Assembly: GCA_017545245.1 (NCBI GenBank) | Contig: JAFWPB010000007.1 | Location: forward strand, 62,001-126,000 | Source of the DNA: Clostridiales bacterium | GTDB lineage: Bacteria > Bacillota > Clostridia > Saccharofermentanales > Saccharofermentanaceae | Reading direction: 5' to 3' | Length of the DNA: 64,000 nucleotides | Shown: positions 43,490 through 52,278 of the stretch, one piece after another | How the letters are laid out: each line of letters starts with the position of its first letter | Position numbering within the stretch: the stretch's first letter is position 1 | The notes under the pieces: model-generated | The model's database searches: none | Seen by the model: the letters and a program-made list of their open reading frames with translations, nothing else | What the model was told of the DNA's origin: nothing | Translations under genes and position numbers: made by a program

Positions 43490-45970
43490 TTAGCCGCCCA
43501 GGACAGGAACCAGACCTTGGTTCGGTGGCGGAGCCGGCGTTGGTGTCGGCGTCGCTTTATGGAACTGACACTCATTCTGCGGGTTCAGGTAGGAATCGGC
43601 GATGAAGTAATCCTCGATCGCGGTACCCGCCTCCTGACAGAACTGCGTTGCTTTTAGACCAGAAGAAGAGCAGACGGTCGCACGGACGATATTGTCCGGC
43701 ACTTCAAACTTCGCTTCCGGAAGATTCTTATGAATGCGCTGCATGACATAATCCCAGATATACTGCGCGTTGTTTCGGTCGCCCTTCGGGATCTCAGTCG
43801 TACGCAGACGGTTATCGTATCCGTACCAGACAGCAGCGGCATAGTATGGTGTGAATCCACAGAACCACTTATCGACGTTATCATCGGTCGTACCGGTCTT
43901 ACCGGCAACAGCGATCGATTCACCGTTTTCATTTTCGATCGGATGTACTTTCCCTGCAGCAGTACCGGACTTAATAACATCCTGCAGCATGCTGGTCATC
44001 AGGAATGTGGTGTCTTCACGATATACACGGTGGGATTTCGATTCATGCTCCAGCACGACATTATTATTACTGTCCAGAACCTTGGTATAGGCATATGGCT
44101 CCGTATAGACACCGCCGCTAGCAAAGGTATTGTATGCTGCGGCCATCTCCAAAGGAGACATACCGACATTAAAACCACCGACTGCAGTAGACGGATACTT
44201 CTCCGTCAATCGGTTGATTCCGACTTCATTCAAGAACCACAGCGCCATCTCCGCACCTACATCGTACCAGACTTTAACCGCGATCGTGTTTCGGGACGAA
44301 GCCACCGCCTGTCGGATCGACATGGCGCCCTTATAGGCGTTATCCGAGTTTTTCGGCCAGACTACGCTTGGATTGTTCCGGTCAAGATGCATCTCCTCAT
44401 CGACATATGTCATGGAAGGTGTAATCAGACGCAGCTCCAGTGCCGGGCAATACGCGATCAAAGGCTTGATGGAGGAACCTGGCTGACGGTGTGCGTCCAC
44501 GGCACGGTTCGTACCGAGATTGACGGTCTTTTCACCATATCCGCCCTGCATACCCGCAATTGCGCCGGTCTTGACGTTGATCACGACCATACCACCCTGC
44601 GGTTTCTCCGGATAATCTTCAAGGGCCTCCGGATCCGACTGGAAAAGCTCTTTCGTCATGAACGCTTCATCCATCACCGCCTGTACATCGGCTTCCATGG
44701 TGGTATAGATATGGTAACCACGGTTATATACGGTCGTTGCTGCGAGTGAACGGCTGATGTTTCTCTTCTTCTGAATGTCCGAGATGACCTCGGAGACTGC
44801 GTATTCCACGAAGTAGGAATTGATCTTGGTCGCTGAAGTCGTATTCACGGACTTAAACACCAGTTCGGTATTCAGTGCGCTGTTGTATTCTTCCAGAGAG
44901 ATAAAACCAAGTTCATACATCTTACTTAATACGATACGCATACGACGCATTGCATTTCTTCTTCCCGACTCACGGAGAGGATTGTAGTAGGACGGGCTCT
45001 TAGGAAGACCAGCAAGGAAAGCACACTCTGCAAGAGAAAGTTCTTTTGCATTCTTACCGAAATAGTTCTGTGCCGCCGCTTCAACACCTACGTAGTTATT
45101 GCCCATCGGAGCGAGATTGATATAGAGCTGCATGATCTCGTCTTTACTGATCTGCTGCTCAAGCGTCATCGCCGAGAACCACTCCTGGACCTTTCTCTGT
45201 GTGGAACGCTGATCCTGTCCGGAGATAAGCTTTACGGTCTGCTGTGTGATCGTAGAACCACCATGGGATGCCGTACCGCCATTTACCAGCGCCGAAAGAA
45301 CTGCGCTTCCGATTCTCTGTACGTCAATACCGGAGTGTTCGAGGAAACGCTCATCCTCGATCGCCATGATTGCTTCATCAATATACGTATCCTTGACTTC
45401 GGTGTACGCAACATATACACGGTCAACGTTTTCACTACCGGTAAGCTTGGCAAGGACTGTGCCGTTGGCATCGTAGACGAAAGACGTTTCTACTGATTCC
45501 GTCATCGTGATATCAGTAACAGAAAGAGGTGTGGTCGTGGAAATATAACCGATCAGCATACCTCCGCCGAAACCACCGGCAAGGAAGCCGACGCAAACAA
45601 GGATCACCACGGCAGTCTTAAGGATATCCATCAAGCCATGGAATACTTCCATGTACCAGTGACGTTCGTGCGCCGCGCGGGTCGGCTTTCCACGAAGACG
45701 GGAACGGAGTTCATCTGCCAGAGCACTGTTTTCTGGCGCGATCGGTCTTGTGGAACGCTGCTGTGGATCTCTTTCGGTCTTTTCTCTTTCGTAAGCCTGT
45801 GCCCGAGTATATCCTCCCGAAGAAGGCACAGCTGAAACTCCCTGTCCATGTGGTTTTGTGGACTGGTCTGAAACCGTCTCCTGTACGACGCGTTTCTTCT
45901 TGACGTTCTTATTCTGACTATTCTTCTGACCGGAAGGCTTTGGTTTGCCTCCCTGGTTTTGATTTTGCAT
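43490..45970 (-). CDS. Class A penicillin-binding protein (PBP1A family)
   Basis: About 826 residues. A 100-residue polar, Lys/Gln-rich cytoplasmic start is followed by one helix (about 118-142). The glycosyltransferase domain has MAIEDERFLEHSGID (catalytic Glu), GGSTITQQTVKLI and KILQLYINL-like EIMQLYINLAPMGNN. The transpeptidase has the SxxK serine in QPGSSIKPLIAY, the SxN in SSRNTIAV and GKTGTTD. The C-terminus is a Pro/Thr tail. It builds and crosslinks peptidoglycan outside the membrane. The ATG at 45970 has GAAGGT upstream and divergently faces the methyltransferase gene. Confidence 0.95.
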   Translation of the reverse strand: MQNQNQGGKPKPSGQKNSQNKNVKKKRVVQETVSDQSTKPHGQGVSAVPSSGGYTRAQAYEREKTERDPQQRSTRPIAPENSALADELRSRLRGKPTRAAHERHWYMEVFHGLMDILKTAVVILVCVGFLAGGFGGGMLIGYISTTTPLSVTDITMTESVETSFVYDANGTVLAKLTGSENVDRVYVAYTEVKDTYIDEAIMAIEDERFLEHSGIDVQRIGSAVLSALVNGGTASHGGSTITQQTVKLISGQDQRSTQRKVQEWFSAMTLEQQISKDEIMQLYINLAPMGNNYVGVEAAAQNYFGKNAKELSLAECAFLAGLPKSPSYYNPLRESGRRNAMRRMRIVLSKMYELGFISLEEYNSALNTELVFKSVNTTSATKINSYFVEYAVSEVISDIQKKRNISRSLAATTVYNRGYHIYTTMEADVQAVMDEAFMTKELFQSDPEALEDYPEKPQGGMVVINVKTGAIAGMQGGYGEKTVNLGTNRAVDAHRQPGSSIKPLIAYCPALELRLITPSMTYVDEEMHLDRNNPSVVWPKNSDNAYKGAMSIRQAVASSRNTIAVKVWYDVGAEMALWFLNEVGINRLTEKYPSTAVGGFNVGMSPLEMAAAYNTFASGGVYTEPYAYTKVLDSNNNVVLEHESKSHRVYREDTTFLMTSMLQDVIKSGTAAGKVHPIENENGESIAVAGKTGTTDDNVDKWFCGFTPYYAAAVWYGYDNRLRTTEIPKGDRNNAQYIWDYVMQRIHKNLPEAKFEVPDNIVRATVCSSSGLKATQFCQEAGTAIEDYFIADSYLNPQNECQFHKATPTPTPAPPPNQGLVPVLGG

Positions 45971-46099
45971 AGTAGATACCTTCAATATAAATTGTCGGGG
46001 ACTAATAAAAATCCACGATAATAATACCAGTAAACAGAAGAATTGGAAAGAGAGAGACAAGTGCGCTATAATGTTGCTGACACAATCAGAGGCGGAGAT

Positions 46100-47515
46100 A
46101 TGAGCATTTTCGAGGAAAAAACCTATCATGCAAAATGTGGTGGTCTTTCAAACGAAGGACTGGGTGTTGCGCGCATCGAAAGTGACAAAGCGAAGGAAAA
46201 CGGCATGAAGGTTTTTGTAGAAGATCTTCTCCCCGGCGAGCTCGCCAAGATCCATATCACTTCGCGCGAGAAAACCTTCGCCTATGGAGAAAAAGCCGAA
46301 CTGGTACAAGCCTCTCCCAACCGTGTCACCCCCGTATGCAGTGAGTTTTCCAGATGTGGCGGCTGTCAGATCCAGCACGCGGATTATTCCTGCCAGTTAA
46401 AAATGAAGGAAGACATGGTCCGTTCGTGCCTGCACCGTATCGGGCATATCTCTCTGAATGATCTGAACCAGCTCATGGAACCGATCATTGGAGCCCAGGA
46501 CCAGTACTTTTATCGAAATAACGTACAATATCCGATTGAATACAGTAACACCAAAAAGAGCGTAAATATCGGACTTTACGAGAAAAAGACCCACAAGATC
46601 GTCGAGCATGAGAAGTGCTATCTCGTTCACCCTTCGGCCGAAGTCATCCGTGGTGTCGCGCAGATCTACTTCAGCGACCATTCCCGTTCATCTTTGGCCA
46701 AGCATCTCTGTCAGCTCATCGTACGTGTCGGCTTCTTCAGCAAAGAGATGATGGTCATTCTTGTTTCGACCCGTCCGATCAAGCTCGACGCTGAAGACTT
46801 TGTCCGCGAGTGCGAGACTGCGCTTTCCAAAGCACAGATCGGTATGCATATCTCGAGCATCTGGACGCAGGAGAAGAAAAGCAGCACTCGCAAGGGTTCT
46901 TCCGACTGCTGGACCAACGTCTGGGGCAAACCGTATATACATGAATTCCTGGAACACCGTGTATTCCGCATCTCGCCGGATGCCTTTTTTCAGGTCAACA
47001 GCAAGCAGACCGTCCAGCTTTACTCCAAAGTGCGTGAGTACCTTCGTTACGATGGTGCCCTTCCGCGTCTTCTGGTCGACCTTTACTGCGGAACCGGAAG
47101 CATCGGCATCTTCTGTTCCAGCGTCTGTCACCATCTGGTCGGCATCGAGTCTGTCGAATCCGCAGTCATTGATGCACGTGCCAATTCTACTGCCAACTAC
47201 CTGGAGAATGCTGAATTCTTCTGTGGGAAAGCCGAGGATTACGATTTCGGCGTCATGATGCCCGATGCAGTTGTCATCGATCCGCCTCGAAAAGGCTGCG
47301 ATGAGAAACTCCTTCACGAGCTTCTGAGGCTTGCACCAACACGTATCGTCTACGTTTCCTGCAATCCTTCCACCCTGGCACGCGACCTGCACCGTCTCTT
47401 CCAGTATCAGGAAACCAACAACGTCCGGTATGCCATCCGCAGTATCTGCCCTGTCGATATGTTCCCGCAGACAGTCCATATTGAGACAGTCGTCCTTCTT
47501 TCCCGTGACAGGTAA
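46100..47515 (+). CDS. 23S rRNA (uracil-5-)-methyltransferase, RlmD/TrmA family
   Basis: 471 residues. TRAM domain at the N-terminus (KVFVEDLLPGELAKIHI). The [4Fe-4S] cluster site is CSEFSRCGGCQIQH plus a late Cys. The SAM domain has DLYCGTGSIGIF, VVIDPPRKGCDEKLL, the catalytic Cys in RIVYVSCNPSTLARDL and a final glutamate in HIETVVLL. It methylates a 23S rRNA uridine (U1939- or U747-like). The ATG at 46100 follows GGCGGAG; a longer frame to 46043 reads intergenic DNA. Confidence 0.93.
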   Translation: MSIFEEKTYHAKCGGLSNEGLGVARIESDKAKENGMKVFVEDLLPGELAKIHITSREKTFAYGEKAELVQASPNRVTPVCSEFSRCGGCQIQHADYSCQLKMKEDMVRSCLHRIGHISLNDLNQLMEPIIGAQDQYFYRNNVQYPIEYSNTKKSVNIGLYEKKTHKIVEHEKCYLVHPSAEVIRGVAQIYFSDHSRSSLAKHLCQLIVRVGFFSKEMMVILVSTRPIKLDAEDFVRECETALSKAQIGMHISSIWTQEKKSSTRKGSSDCWTNVWGKPYIHEFLEHRVFRISPDAFFQVNSKQTVQLYSKVREYLRYDGALPRLLVDLYCGTGSIGIFCSSVCHHLVGIESVESAVIDARANSTANYLENAEFFCGKAEDYDFGVMMPDAVVIDPPRKGCDEKLLHELLRLAPTRIVYVSCNPSTLARDLHRLFQYQETNNVRYAIRSICPVDMFPQTVHIETVVLLSRDR

Positions 47516-47674
47516 ATCCAGGATCATTTCCGAGCCGAAAAAAGAGTCGCTGTCTCAAGGCAGATGCTTTCGCTGATGCGTTTGTGCAGGACAGGCAAGG
47601 CAAGCTGCGGGCCAGTGCTTTTCGAGTACGGAAGGCTATGGTCCAGTGCTTTTCGAGCGGTATGATGGGGCAGA

Positions 47675-48011
47675 TAAGTCGCGAATGTCGAAATTGCAAA
47701 AAACGACTTACAAATAGCGCCATTTGGGAATTCTTTTTTTGAGAAAGTAAGTCGGAAATCGGCAATTTTCATTTTTCGACTTAAAATCACTGAAAAACAG
47801 GCCGAAAAAGCAGTCGGAAAACGGCTTTTTCCATTTTCGGACTTACGCGGCGCAAAAAAAGTAAGTCGTTTTTTGGAAATATTGGATTTCCGACTTAAAA
47901 GCACTGTAAAACAGGCAAAAAAGTAAGTCGGGAACCAGCTTTTTCCAGTTCCCGACTTATGTGGTCTCAGAATTGTAAGTCGCAAACGGGCAAATCCGAG
48001 TTTCCGACTTA
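47675..48011. repeat. Six-unit TAAGTCG inverted-repeat array
   Basis: Six units of exactly 36 bp start at 47675, 47748, 47810, 47862, 47924 and 47976. Five begin TAAGTCG and end CGACTTA; the third has GCAGTCG and CGGACTTA. Intervals are 37, 26, 16, 26 and 16 bp, and from the second unit on the arrangement repeats every 114 bp (b to d, d to f, c to e). Unit e pairs over 12 bp (TAAGTCGGGAAC). The b-left arm fits the d-right arm and the a-right arm fits d-left, so cross-unit pairing is also possible. It fills the gap between two convergent genes. It is not a CRISPR array. Confidence 0.8.
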
Positions 48012-48094
48012 TCTGTGAGGAGCTGTCTCTCTGTGGGATAGCAAATCTCTTTTGAGGCAGCCCCTATATCTTCTTTAAGAAGCGTTTTTTCAAA

Positions 48095-49975
48095 TCAGAT
48101 CGTACCACGATCGATGCTGTATTCCTTACAGATATTCGTAAACTCATCCGAGCTTGCAAATCCGGAAAGAACAGATGCACGGCTGGCGCCCTTATTCAGT
48201 TCGCCGACCCAATATGTCAATCCGCCTTCCTCAGGCTCTCTTCCCATAAATGTGCGATACAGTCTCGTCACGAACTCTTTATTGCTTGTCTTCAGGTTCT
48301 GGAACTCTTCCGACTCGAAGAAAAGTTTTGCTGCTGCAGAACCGGTCTGCTCAAGATTTGTCAGCGCAAGACTCCAGTAATTCAGGCCCTTCTCTTCCGG
48401 ATCACGGCCGAGGCACTGCGTGTAAAGACGTGTTGCGAAGTTTTCCGCATTCGATGAAGCTTTCTCCGACTTAGCAGATGGCGCACCTGACTTTATGCCG
48501 TAGGAAGCACAGATGTTGCACCATTCTTTCGAATCGATGAAACTCTTGATGACTTCTTCTCTGGTCATTGCTTTTTTCTGCAGTTCGCCAATCCAGTAAT
48601 TCTTTCCACCCTGATCCGCTTCTCTTCCGAAGAATGTCTGGTACAAGATATCAATAAACTTCTCCAATGGGTAGTTCAGCTTTTTGAACTCAGGACCAAG
48701 GAGGAAGAATTCCGCGCATTCCGCACCGCTCTTCAGACCCTTCTTGATTTCCGATGTCCAGTACTTCATACCATCTGCATCCGACTCTCTTCCAAGAGCC
48801 ACAGTATAGAGACGCTCTACAAATTCATCGAAAGTCATATCCGGTACCGGTATTGGAGCCGGCTCAGTATCTGTAAACACCGCGTTTACCAAAGCAAAAC
48901 GTGTTCCGCCGGAAACTGCAATATTGTCTTTTATTTTGATCTCAAGTTTTGCTACCCTGGATACATCAATACAGAATGACTTTGGCAAGGAGTCTGGAGT
49001 AAGCCGGTATTCATTGAGTTCATTTTTCGTGTTGTAGTCAATGAAGGAAATCTTCGTATCAAAATTGGTAGTGTTATAGCTCGGGAGTGTAACTATTTCA
49101 CCAACAAGATATCTGGAGTTATTGGCATAGACATCATAGACAGAATCTACCCAGCTTATCTCATCCTTATCATTCCATCTTGCAACCCATGCAACAATAC
49201 CATGATCATAGTGTTTATTATTGACGTCCACACCTTTGTTTTTCGTATAATTCTCAAGTGTACGGATTGAGCTGTCCCCTTCATTTCCTTCGTATCTTGT
49301 TGTCTTCACCACCTGACAGTCACTTAGATATTCCGGTGCATCATCGCTTGCATATTTATCCTTGGAAAAGTATGCATTAACGATACCGATTTTTGTCCCG
49401 CCCATCTCTGCCTGAAGGTCTTTGACCCTGATTTCGAGGAAAGAAATATTAGTTACATCTATCGTGAAAGGATTATATCCTGTTGACGATGCGGCCATGC
49501 TATAGGAGCCAACACATTTATCTTCATAATTTAAAAATTGGACACTCACATTAAATCTACTCGTGTTATAACTTTCCAAAATAACCAAATGCCCATGTAA
49601 ATACAGTTCTTCTTTATACGGATCATGAAAATCCGTTAGATTTAATACCGTACTTGCCCAGCTTTTTTCCTGCTTGTAATTCCATCTTGCGATCCATGCT
49701 TCGAGGCCGTGAGTATAACTGTTTCCTTTCAGATCACATGCACCGCCGCCGTCATACTTATCTTTGATCGGTGCAATATAGCTATCACCCATGTTTCCGG
49801 TATATCTGTCACTGGTAAGAACTTTACAATCCTCGAGATATACCCTTTCCGATTTAGAAGACTCGTCTGCTCTCACCTGTGTCTTCTTTCCAATCTGTGA
49901 CGAGAAGAAAGGAACGCTTGTTAAAGTACAGGTCACCGCAATTACCAAACTTAAAAACTTAACTGATCTCCGCAT
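48095..49975 (-). CDS. Secreted NPCBM-DUF4214 protein, copy 1
   Basis: 626 residues. Signal peptide (MRRSVKFLSLVIAVTCTLTSVPFFSS). Two NPCBM/NEW2-type carbohydrate-binding modules follow (about 45-210 and 215-375), each beginning YL.DC.V and holding a DHGIVAWVARW- or HGLEAWIARW-type block and an IDV/L-E(I)-K strand. Four DUF4214 units (about 385-620) follow, each with FVxRLY...LGRE or FGRE then YW. DUF4214 occurs in secreted and surface proteins of gut and rumen Clostridia. A catalytic domain is absent. It is 94% or so identical to copy 2 in the DUF4214 half by inspection. Confidence 0.85.
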   Translation of the reverse strand: MRRSVKFLSLVIAVTCTLTSVPFFSSQIGKKTQVRADESSKSERVYLEDCKVLTSDRYTGNMGDSYIAPIKDKYDGGGACDLKGNSYTHGLEAWIARWNYKQEKSWASTVLNLTDFHDPYKEELYLHGHLVILESYNTSRFNVSVQFLNYEDKCVGSYSMAASSTGYNPFTIDVTNISFLEIRVKDLQAEMGGTKIGIVNAYFSKDKYASDDAPEYLSDCQVVKTTRYEGNEGDSSIRTLENYTKNKGVDVNNKHYDHGIVAWVARWNDKDEISWVDSVYDVYANNSRYLVGEIVTLPSYNTTNFDTKISFIDYNTKNELNEYRLTPDSLPKSFCIDVSRVAKLEIKIKDNIAVSGGTRFALVNAVFTDTEPAPIPVPDMTFDEFVERLYTVALGRESDADGMKYWTSEIKKGLKSGAECAEFFLLGPEFKKLNYPLEKFIDILYQTFFGREADQGGKNYWIGELQKKAMTREEVIKSFIDSKEWCNICASYGIKSGAPSAKSEKASSNAENFATRLYTQCLGRDPEEKGLNYWSLALTNLEQTGSAAAKLFFESEEFQNLKTSNKEFVTRLYRTFMGREPEEGGLTYWVGELNKGASRASVLSGFASSDEFTNICKEYSIDRGTI

Positions 49976-50051
49976 TTTCTACCCTCCTATTCAAAAGAAC
50001 TGTTACCGGCCGTTTTGTTCGTCCTGTATAAAGAAATCCTTACACATTCTA

Positions 50052-50079
50052 ATTATATCGGGTGATAGGGGGAATGCAA
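50052..50079 (-). promoter_or_regulatory. Promoter of NPCBM-DUF4214 copy 1
   Basis: TTGCAT and TATAAT separated by 16 bp on the minus strand. The leader of about 70 nt has a GGAGGG ribosome site before the ATG. Confidence 0.65.
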
Positions 50080-50113
50080 AGCGCATGAAAAGCGAAATAA
50101 GACCTTCCGAAGC

Positions 50114-50160
50114 TAAAAGAGGCGCCCCAAAAGTGAATCACATCACCTTTGAGGCACCTC
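50114..50160 (-). terminator. Terminator of NPCBM-DUF4214 copy 2
   Basis: GAGGTGCCTCAAAGG pairs with CTTTTGGGGCGCCTC on the minus strand, followed by TTTTAG. A related but weaker hairpin lies at 48019-48064 after copy 1. Confidence 0.7.
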
Positions 50161-50191
50161 CCTATCTTCTTTTAAGAAATGATCTTACTGA

Positions 50192-52075
50192 TCAGATCGT
50201 ACCACGATCGATGCTGTATTCCTTACAGATATTCGTAAACTCATCTGAGCTTGCAAATCCGGAAAGAACAGATGCACGGCTGGCTCCCTTATTCAGTTCG
50301 CCGATCCAATAGTTCAAGCCATCTTCCTCTGGCTCTCTTCCCATGAATGTACGATACAGTCTCGTAATGAACTCTTTATTGGTTGTCTTCAGGTTCTGGA
50401 ATTCTTCCGACTCGAAGAACAGTTTCGCTGCTGCTGCACCGCTCTGTTCCAGGTTCGTAAGAGCAAGGCTCCAGTAATTCAGTCCCTTTTCTTCCGGATC
50501 ACGGCCGAGGCACTGCGTGTAAAGACGTGTTGCGAAATCTTCCGCATTCGATGAAGCTTTCTCCGACTTAGCAGATGGCGCACCCGACTTCACGCCGTAG
50601 GAAGAACAGATATTGCACCATTCTTTCGAATCCACGAAACTCTTAACGACGTCATCTCTGGTCATAGTACCCTTCTGCAGTTCGCCAATCCAGTAATTCT
50701 TTCCACCCTGATCCGCTTCTCTTCCGAAGAATGTCTGATACAAAGTATCAATAAACTTCTCCAAAGGGTAGTTCAGTTTTTTGAACTCAGGTCCTAAGAG
50801 GAAGAATTCCGCGCATTCCGCACCGCTCTTCAGACCCTTCTTGATTTCCGACGTCCAGTACTTCATACCATCTGCATCCGACTCTCTTCCAAGAGCCACA
50901 GTATAGAGACGCTCTACAAATTCATCGAAACTCACTTCCGGTACCGGGATAGGCGTCGGTTCAGTATCCGTAAACTTCACATCACCCAAGAAGAAAAGTG
51001 TTTGCATGGAAACCGGGATATTGTCTTGTATTTTGATCTCAAGCTTCGCTACCCTAGATACATCAATACAGAATGTCTTCGGCAAGGAGTCTGGAGTAAG
51101 CCGGTATTCATTGAGTTCATTTTTCGTGTTGTAGTCAATAAAGGATAATTTTGCATCAAAATTGGTGGTGTTATGACTCGGAAGTGTACCAATTTCACCT
51201 ACAAGATACCTGCAATTACTTGCAGATACATCAAAGATAGAATCTACCCATCCTTTCTCATCCTTATCTACCACTCTGTTTAAAAAAGCAACAATACCAT
51301 GATCATAGTGTTTTTTATTGACATCTACACCTCTGTTTTTTGAAAAATACTCAAGAGTATAGATACCGCTGCCCCCTTCTGCTTCATCATATTGTGATTG
51401 CTTCACGATACGACAGTCACTCAGATATTCCGGTTCATCAATATTCGCATATTTATCCTTGGAGAAGTATGCATTTACAATACCTATCCTGGTACCGCCC
51501 ATTTCTGCCTGAAGGTCTTTTACATTTATCTCGAGAAAATCTGTATTAGTCACATCTATCGTAAAAGGATTCAACCCGGTTGAAGAGGCAGTCATGGTAT
51601 ATGTGCCAAGACCATCTCCATATATATATCTTGAAAAACGAACTTGCACCCGGAATTCGCTCGTGTTATAGCTATCCAGAACAACTAACTGTCCATGCAA
51701 ATACAGTTCTTCTTTATACGGCTCATGAAAATCGACAAGATTTAATACCGTGGTTGCCCAACTTGATTCTTTCTTGAAATTCCATCTCGCGATCCATGCT
51801 TCGAGGCCGTGAGTATAACTGTTTCCTTTCAGATCACATGCACCGCCTTCATCATACTTATCTTTGATCGGCGCAATATAACTGTCACCCATGTTTCCGG
51901 TATATCTATCGCTGGTTAAGACTTTACAATCTTCGAGATATATCCGTTCCGATTTAGAAGACTCGTCTGCTCTCACCTGTGTCTTCTTTCCGATCTGTGA
52001 CGAAAGAAAAGGAACGCTTGTTAAAGTACAGGTCACCGCAATTACCAAACTTAAAAACTTAACTGATCTCCGCAT
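50192..52075 (-). CDS. Secreted NPCBM-DUF4214 protein, copy 2
   Basis: 627 residues, same architecture as copy 1. The first 90 residues (signal peptide and start of module 1) and the last 235 (all four DUF4214 units) are almost identical; the two NPCBM modules diverge in between, for example FLNRVVDKDEKGWVDSIFDVSASN against VARWNDKDEISWVDSVYDVYANN. Each copy has its own promoter. The duplication covers about 2.1 kb including the leader. Function as for copy 1: probably cell-surface glycan binding. Confidence 0.85.
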   Translation of the reverse strand: MRRSVKFLSLVIAVTCTLTSVPFLSSQIGKKTQVRADESSKSERIYLEDCKVLTSDRYTGNMGDSYIAPIKDKYDEGGACDLKGNSYTHGLEAWIARWNFKKESSWATTVLNLVDFHEPYKEELYLHGQLVVLDSYNTSEFRVQVRFSRYIYGDGLGTYTMTASSTGLNPFTIDVTNTDFLEINVKDLQAEMGGTRIGIVNAYFSKDKYANIDEPEYLSDCRIVKQSQYDEAEGGSGIYTLEYFSKNRGVDVNKKHYDHGIVAFLNRVVDKDEKGWVDSIFDVSASNCRYLVGEIGTLPSHNTTNFDAKLSFIDYNTKNELNEYRLTPDSLPKTFCIDVSRVAKLEIKIQDNIPVSMQTLFFLGDVKFTDTEPTPIPVPEVSFDEFVERLYTVALGRESDADGMKYWTSEIKKGLKSGAECAEFFLLGPEFKKLNYPLEKFIDTLYQTFFGREADQGGKNYWIGELQKGTMTRDDVVKSFVDSKEWCNICSSYGVKSGAPSAKSEKASSNAEDFATRLYTQCLGRDPEEKGLNYWSLALTNLEQSGAAAAKLFFESEEFQNLKTTNKEFITRLYRTFMGREPEEDGLNYWIGELNKGASRASVLSGFASSDEFTNICKEYSIDRGTI

Positions 52076-52151
52076 TTTCTACCCTCCTATTCAAAAGAAC
52101 TGTTACCGGCCTCTTTGTCCGACCGATATAAAGAATTCTTTACACAGTTTA

Positions 52152-52179
52152 ATTATATATGGCGCCAGAGGAGGTTCAA
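52152..52179 (-). promoter_or_regulatory. Promoter of NPCBM-DUF4214 copy 2
   Basis: TTGAAC and TATAAT separated by 16 bp on the minus strand; matches the promoter of copy 1 in position. Confidence 0.65.
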
Positions 52180-52192
52180 ACTGCACAAATAG

Positions 52193-52259
52193 CAAAATAA
52201 AGCCTTCCGAAGTCTCATCCTGGAGCTTTTCTCCAGAAAGTGACAACGGAAGGCTTTTT
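52193..52259. terminator. Bidirectional terminator
   Basis: AGCCTTCCG (52201-52209) pairs with CGGAAGGCT (52247-52255), with an inner CTGGAG/CTCCAG hairpin. A T-run follows on each strand. It ends the cellodextrin phosphorylase gene. Confidence 0.85.
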
Positions 52260-52278
52260 GTTATTCTATCAATCTACA

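Noticed and set aside
47675..48011. CRISPR array, or a 38-residue coding repeat on the minus strand
   Set aside because: Intervals of 16-37 bp and variable units rule out CRISPR. The minus-strand open frame has no ribosome site and reads as repeated non-globular sequence; inverted pairing explains the pattern better.
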